From: an uncultured Syntrophobacterales bacterium
GTDB lineage: Bacteria > Desulfobacterota > Syntrophia > Syntrophales > UBA5619
Length of the DNA: 64,000 bases
Direction of reading: 5' to 3'
Assembly (NCBI GenBank): GCA_903928915.1
Contig: CAIYSL010000043.1
Span: 1-64,000, forward strand
Shown here in pieces: positions 59,262 through 64,000 of this stretch. The position numbers were made by a program, and so were the translations under genes. The stretch's first letter is position 1; every line of letters begins with the position of its first letter. The notes under the pieces are model-generated. The model saw nothing but the letters and a program-made list of their open reading frames with translations. It was not told the DNA's origin and did no database searches.

Positions 59262-60773
59262 ATGGACTATTGGCAGAGCATCATCCTCGGGTTCCAGGTC
59301 GCCTTGCAGTGGAACAACCTGCTGTTCTGCTTCATCGGGGTGTTGATCGGCACCCTGGTCGGGGTGCTGCCGGGGCTGGGGCCGGTGGCGGCCATCTCGC
59401 TGCTGCTGCCCACGACCTTCCACGTGACCCCGGTCTCGGCGATCATCATGCTCGCCGGGATCTACTACGGAGCGATGTACGGCGGCTCCACCACCTCCAT
59501 CCTGGTCAACATTCCCGGGGAGGCCGCTTCGGTGGTCACCTGCCTGGACGGCTACCAGATGGCCCGGAGGGGAAGGGCCGGCCCGGCGCTCGGCATCTCC
59601 GCCTTCGCCTCGTTCATCGCCGGCACGATCGGGGTCGTGGGGCTGATGCTGATCGCCCCGCCGCTCGCCGAGATGGCCCTCAAGTTCGGGCCGCCGGAAT
59701 ATTTTTCGCTGATGATCATGGGGCTGACGATCCTCACGTTCCTGGCCAGCGGGCCGATGTGGAAGGCCCTGCTGATGGCGGCGTTCGGCCTTTTTCTCGG
59801 CTCCATCGGGCTGGACAACATGACCGCGTCGGCGCGCTTCACGCTGGACATCGTCGAGCTCTCCGACGGCGTCGGCATGGTGCCGGCGGTGATGGGACTC
59901 TTCGGTATCGCCGAGGTCCTGCTCAACGTGGAGCATTCGATCAAGCGGTCGGTGTTCGAAACCAGGATCCATCACCTCCTGCCCACCCTGCGGGACTGGC
60001 GGGATTCGCTCGGATCGATCCTGCGCGGGACCTTTATCGGCTTCTTTCTGGGGGTCCTGCCGGGCGGGGGGGCGGTCATCTCCTCCTTCGTGTCCTATGC
60101 CGTGGAGAAGAAGGTCTCCCGGACGCCCGGGCAGTTCGGCACCGGCGTCATCCAGGGGGTGGCCGGCCCGGAGGCCGCCAACAACGCCGCCACGGGGGGG
60201 GCGTTCATTCCCTTGCTGACGCTGGGGATTCCGGCCAACTCGGTGATGGCCATCCTCTTGGGGGCCATGATGGTCCACGGCATGCAGCCCGGGCCGATGC
60301 TGGTCCAGGAGCAGCCGGGTCTCTTCTGGGGGGCGGTGACCTCGATGTACATCGGGAACGTCATGCTCCTGATCCTGAACCTACCCCTGATCGGGCTGTG
60401 GGTCCGGATCCTCAAGGTTCCGTATCCGATCCTGTTCCCGCTGATCCTGCTGTTCTGCCTGATCGGCGCGTACAGTCTCAACAACAGCGTCGTCGGAGTC
60501 CTGATCATGGTCGGCTTCGGGCTGCTGGGGTATCTCTTCAAGAAATTCGAATATGAGGCGGCCCCGCTGATTCTGGCCTTGGTCCTGGGGCCCATGCTGG
60601 AGGCGGCGCTGCGCCGCTCGCTGCTGCTGTCGGCGGGGAGCCCCCTGATCTTCATCACCCGCCCGATTTCCGGCCTCTTGATGCTGATTTCGTTCTTCCT
60701 CCTGGCCTATCCATTGGTGCCCTGGCTGCGCCGGAAGCGGGCCATTTTGCCCCAGGCAACGGATGAGGAGTGA
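59262..60773 (+). CDS. tctA: Tripartite tricarboxylate transporter large membrane subunit TctA
   Basis: 503 residues with the TctA repeats GVLPGLGPVAAISLLLP and GAMYGGSTTSILVNIPGE, later GVLPGGGAVISSF and GPEAANNAATGGAFIPLLTL. The first-repeat loop NIPGEAASVVT differs from NTPGTPGAAAT in the TctA at 7242, so the two systems probably carry different carboxylates. The ATG at 59262 is 8 bases after tctB, with TAGGAG just before. Confidence 0.95.
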   Translation: MDYWQSIILGFQVALQWNNLLFCFIGVLIGTLVGVLPGLGPVAAISLLLPTTFHVTPVSAIIMLAGIYYGAMYGGSTTSILVNIPGEAASVVTCLDGYQMARRGRAGPALGISAFASFIAGTIGVVGLMLIAPPLAEMALKFGPPEYFSLMIMGLTILTFLASGPMWKALLMAAFGLFLGSIGLDNMTASARFTLDIVELSDGVGMVPAVMGLFGIAEVLLNVEHSIKRSVFETRIHHLLPTLRDWRDSLGSILRGTFIGFFLGVLPGGGAVISSFVSYAVEKKVSRTPGQFGTGVIQGVAGPEAANNAATGGAFIPLLTLGIPANSVMAILLGAMMVHGMQPGPMLVQEQPGLFWGAVTSMYIGNVMLLILNLPLIGLWVRILKVPYPILFPLILLFCLIGAYSLNNSVVGVLIMVGFGLLGYLFKKFEYEAAPLILALVLGPMLEAALRRSLLLSAGSPLIFITRPISGLLMLISFFLLAYPLVPWLRRKRAILPQATDEE

Positions 60774-60777
60774 TCGA

Positions 60778-61923
60778 ATGGGGCGGAAGGATGCGGACAT
60801 GTCCCTGTACGTTGATCACCTACTGAAACAGCAGGCGGTCATGCTCGCGATGCTGCGCGCAATGGTGGAGAGGGAAACCCCCTCGGCCGACGGACCGGCG
60901 GTGCACGGGCTGGTCGAGTATATGGCGGAGCGGTTCGCCGAAATCGGCGCCGCTGTTGAATCATTACCGCCGAGCGCCGGCGGCCAACTGCGGGCCTCCT
61001 GGGGCGACGGCGCAGGCCAGGTCCTGGTCCTGTGTCATCTGGATACGGTCTGGCCGATAGGGGAGCTGGCGCGGCGCCCGTTTCGCGTCGAGGACGGCAG
61101 GGCGTACGGTCCGGGCGTCTATGACATGAAGGGGGGGATCGTCCAGGCCTTTTTCGCGCTGAAGGCGCTCATCGACCTCAACGTCCGGCCGGCGAGCAAA
61201 ATCCTGTTCCTGTGCACGACCGATGAGGAAACCGGCAGTGCCGGCTCGCGGGCGCTGATCGAGCAGGAGGCGCGGCGCAGCCGCTTCGTGCTGGTACCGG
61301 AACCTGCGTCCGGTCCTGCCGGCGCCGTAAAGCTGACCCGCAAGGGATGGGGCATCTATCACCTGACCGTGGCCGGACGGACGGCCCACGCCGGCAACGA
61401 CCACGAAGCGGGGATCAGCGCGATAACCGAGCTCGCCCACCAGATCCTGAAGCTGCACGCGCTCACCGATTATTCGGCCGGCACCACCGTCAACGTCGGG
61501 GTGGTCAGCGGCGGCAGGGTGTTCAACATGGTGGCGGACAGGGCCGAAGCCGGCATCGACCTCCGGGCCGCCAGCAACGAGGAGCTGCGGAGGGCCGAAC
61601 AGGCGATACGGGGGCTTGCCCCGGTGACGCCGGGTACGAGCCTCGCAGTGACCGGCCGGATCAACCGACCGCCGCTGGAGGCGACGGAAGCGAATGTCCG
61701 GTTGTACCGCAGGGCGCAGCAGATCGCGGCCGGGATGGGATTTGAACTTCCGGCGGCCAATGTCGGCGGCGTCAGCGACGGCAATTTCACCTCCTCCGTC
61801 GGCGCGGCCACCCTGGACGGTATCGGCGCCGTGGGCGGCGGCGCCCATGCCGTGAGCGAATACATCGAGCTCAAGGCCATGGCGCCGCGCGCGGCCCTCG
61901 TCGCCTGCCTGCTGGCGGAATAG
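60778..61923 (+). CDS. M20-family metallopeptidase (glutamate carboxypeptidase-like)
   Basis: 381 residues. Di-zinc hydrolase with CHLDTVWP (His87, Asp89), YDMKGG (bridging Asp116), DEETG (general base Glu150 and zinc Glu151), PEPAS and the late GGAHAVSEYI. A dimerisation lid lies at about 185-295. The family cleaves N-acyl amino acids, folate-type glutamates or carbamoyl groups. The ATG at 60778 follows GAGGAG and lies just after the tctA stop, so it shares that operon. The imported compound may be an N-acyl or N-carbamoyl amino acid. Cytoplasmic: no signal peptide. Confidence 0.88.
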   Translation: MGRKDADMSLYVDHLLKQQAVMLAMLRAMVERETPSADGPAVHGLVEYMAERFAEIGAAVESLPPSAGGQLRASWGDGAGQVLVLCHLDTVWPIGELARRPFRVEDGRAYGPGVYDMKGGIVQAFFALKALIDLNVRPASKILFLCTTDEETGSAGSRALIEQEARRSRFVLVPEPASGPAGAVKLTRKGWGIYHLTVAGRTAHAGNDHEAGISAITELAHQILKLHALTDYSAGTTVNVGVVSGGRVFNMVADRAEAGIDLRAASNEELRRAEQAIRGLAPVTPGTSLAVTGRINRPPLEATEANVRLYRRAQQIAAGMGFELPAANVGGVSDGNFTSSVGAATLDGIGAVGGGAHAVSEYIELKAMAPRAALVACLLAE

Positions 61924-61977
61924 GGTGGATCGATCGGCGCTGCGAACGTGCGTCGCGAAAGCCACCGTGGGAGCCGC

Positions 61978-63518
<1,541 letters not shown>

Positions 63519-63522
<4 letters not shown>

Positions 63523-63836
63523 GGTCGTTCCAACATCTCCGTATCCAGCAGTCGCGCCCCATGGATCACCCTGAGGATGATCACCCGGGCGCCGATTATC
63601 TTGAAGATCGTCCGGTAGCGGCCGAACAGCAGATGCCGGTATGCGGCGCCAAGGAGTTCATTCTCCGGCACGAGGGGACAGCGCTCGGGAAAGTATTCAA
63701 GCGTGCCGATCTGCTGTTCCATGCGCAGGATAAAGGCGGCGGCCGCATCGGGGTTCTCCTGAGCGATGTAATCCCATAACTCGGCGATATCCGCTTCGGC
63801 CGATGCGGTGATGTCAACGCGGTACTCTTTTGGCAC
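63519..63836 (-). CDS. ParE/RelE-family type II toxin
   Basis: 105 residues with the ParE fold signature: VDITASAEADIAELWDYIA at the N terminus, then a helical middle, a GRYRTIF-type beta strand and a VIHGARLLD end, where family members have V-H-xRD/E. ParE toxins poison gyrase; RelE relatives cut mRNA. It starts with ATG at 63836, inside the antitoxin gene, and its stop overlaps the ThDP-enzyme start. Confidence 0.85.
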
Positions 63837-64000
63837 GTTTGAATTCTTTCAGGAAAGTACGAGCGGAACGGGTCCGACCGGCTGCCACGTCCTTCTCGGC
63901 CGGAGCGATCAACTTTCTCAGGTTTAACGCCTGGAGATGCTTTTCATACACCCGGACGTCGAGCAGGACGGAATCGGCACGGCCGTTCACCGTCACGATG
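63814..64000 (-). CDS. Probable antitoxin of the ParE-type toxin (cut by window edge)
   Basis: At least 61 residues; the frame stays open to the right edge and the true start may lie outside. A GTG at 63996 is possible. The C-terminal 25 residues are rich in Lys/Arg with a FLKEFKR block, like toxin-wrapping tails of small antitoxins. It overlaps the toxin by 23 bases in the usual antitoxin-first order. The N-terminal DNA-binding part is too short to classify. Confidence 0.65.
   Translation of the reverse strand, partial: IVTVNGRADSVLLDVRVYEKHLQALNLRKLIAPAEKDVAAGRTRSARTFLKEFKRAKRVPR

Overview
The window is a very GC-rich stretch, with G or C at most third codon positions, from a Gram-negative bacterium. 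TamA/TamB imply an outer membrane. The ferredoxin-linked 2-oxoacid oxidoreductase, ADP-forming acyl-CoA synthetase and B12-type acyl-CoA mutase point to an anaerobe. A Desulfobacterota (old Deltaproteobacteria) or similar lineage fits, but this is inference from gene content. There are no rRNA or tRNA genes, CRISPR arrays or insertion sequences that I can see.

Layout. (1) 1-11.1 kb, minus strand: a 12-gene catabolic run under a promoter-proximal IclR regulator. In transcription order it reads iclR, NHL-repeat protein, TctB, TctA, DUF1932-type dehydrogenase, MmgE/PrpD, a four-subunit 2-oxoacid:ferredoxin oxidoreductase (alpha, beta, ferredoxin, gamma), a malate/lactate-type dehydrogenase, and the start of a methylmalonyl-CoA-mutase-like large subunit cut by the window edge. 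(2) 11.3-16.9 kb, plus strand: an enolase-superfamily enzyme, then two exported hydrolase-type proteins, a CLCA-like protein with an HExxH motif and an M28 peptidase. They end at a bidirectional terminator. (3) 17-27 kb, minus strand: three Bug/TctC receptors interleaved with acyl-CoA dehydrogenase, ADP-forming acyl-CoA ligase, a LeuA-like DRE-TIM enzyme, an enoyl-CoA hydratase and a muconate-cycloisomerase-like enzyme. (4) 27.3-31.1 kb, minus: amidohydrolase, mandelate-racemase-like enzyme and a Bug receptor, behind a promoter/operator almost identical to that of iclR. (5) 31.4-35.5 kb, plus: cupin, HMG-CoA-lyase-like, class III CoA-transferase, a second cupin, and a Bug receptor.

(6) 35.6-37.1 kb, minus: a divergent metK behind what looks like two tandem SAM-II-class riboswitches, each followed by its own intrinsic terminator. 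This is the most striking regulatory structure in the window. (7) 37.3-39.6 kb: XdhC and MocA-like molybdoenzyme maturation genes, and bioY. (8) 40-47.2 kb: tamA, tamB (with an internal 160-codon duplication) and lipA. (9) 47.5-52.8 kb: Bug receptor plus 2-keto-4-pentenoate-hydratase-like enzyme, an MFS transporter, and a PAS histidine kinase with a C-terminal receiver. (10) 53-62 kb, plus: SDR, acyl-CoA synthetase, acyl-CoA dehydrogenase and cyclase-family hydrolase, then a complete TctC-TctB-TctA transporter and an M20 peptidase. (11) 62-64 kb, minus: a ThDP enzyme overlapping a ParE-type toxin gene, which in turn overlaps an antitoxin gene cut by the window edge.

The common theme is uptake of small (di/tri)carboxylates by tripartite tricarboxylate transporters: seven periplasmic receptors but only two membrane TctAB pairs. 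Each receptor lies in or beside a short set of genes for CoA activation, dehydration, C-C cleavage or carbon-skeleton rearrangement. The substrates cannot be read from sequence.
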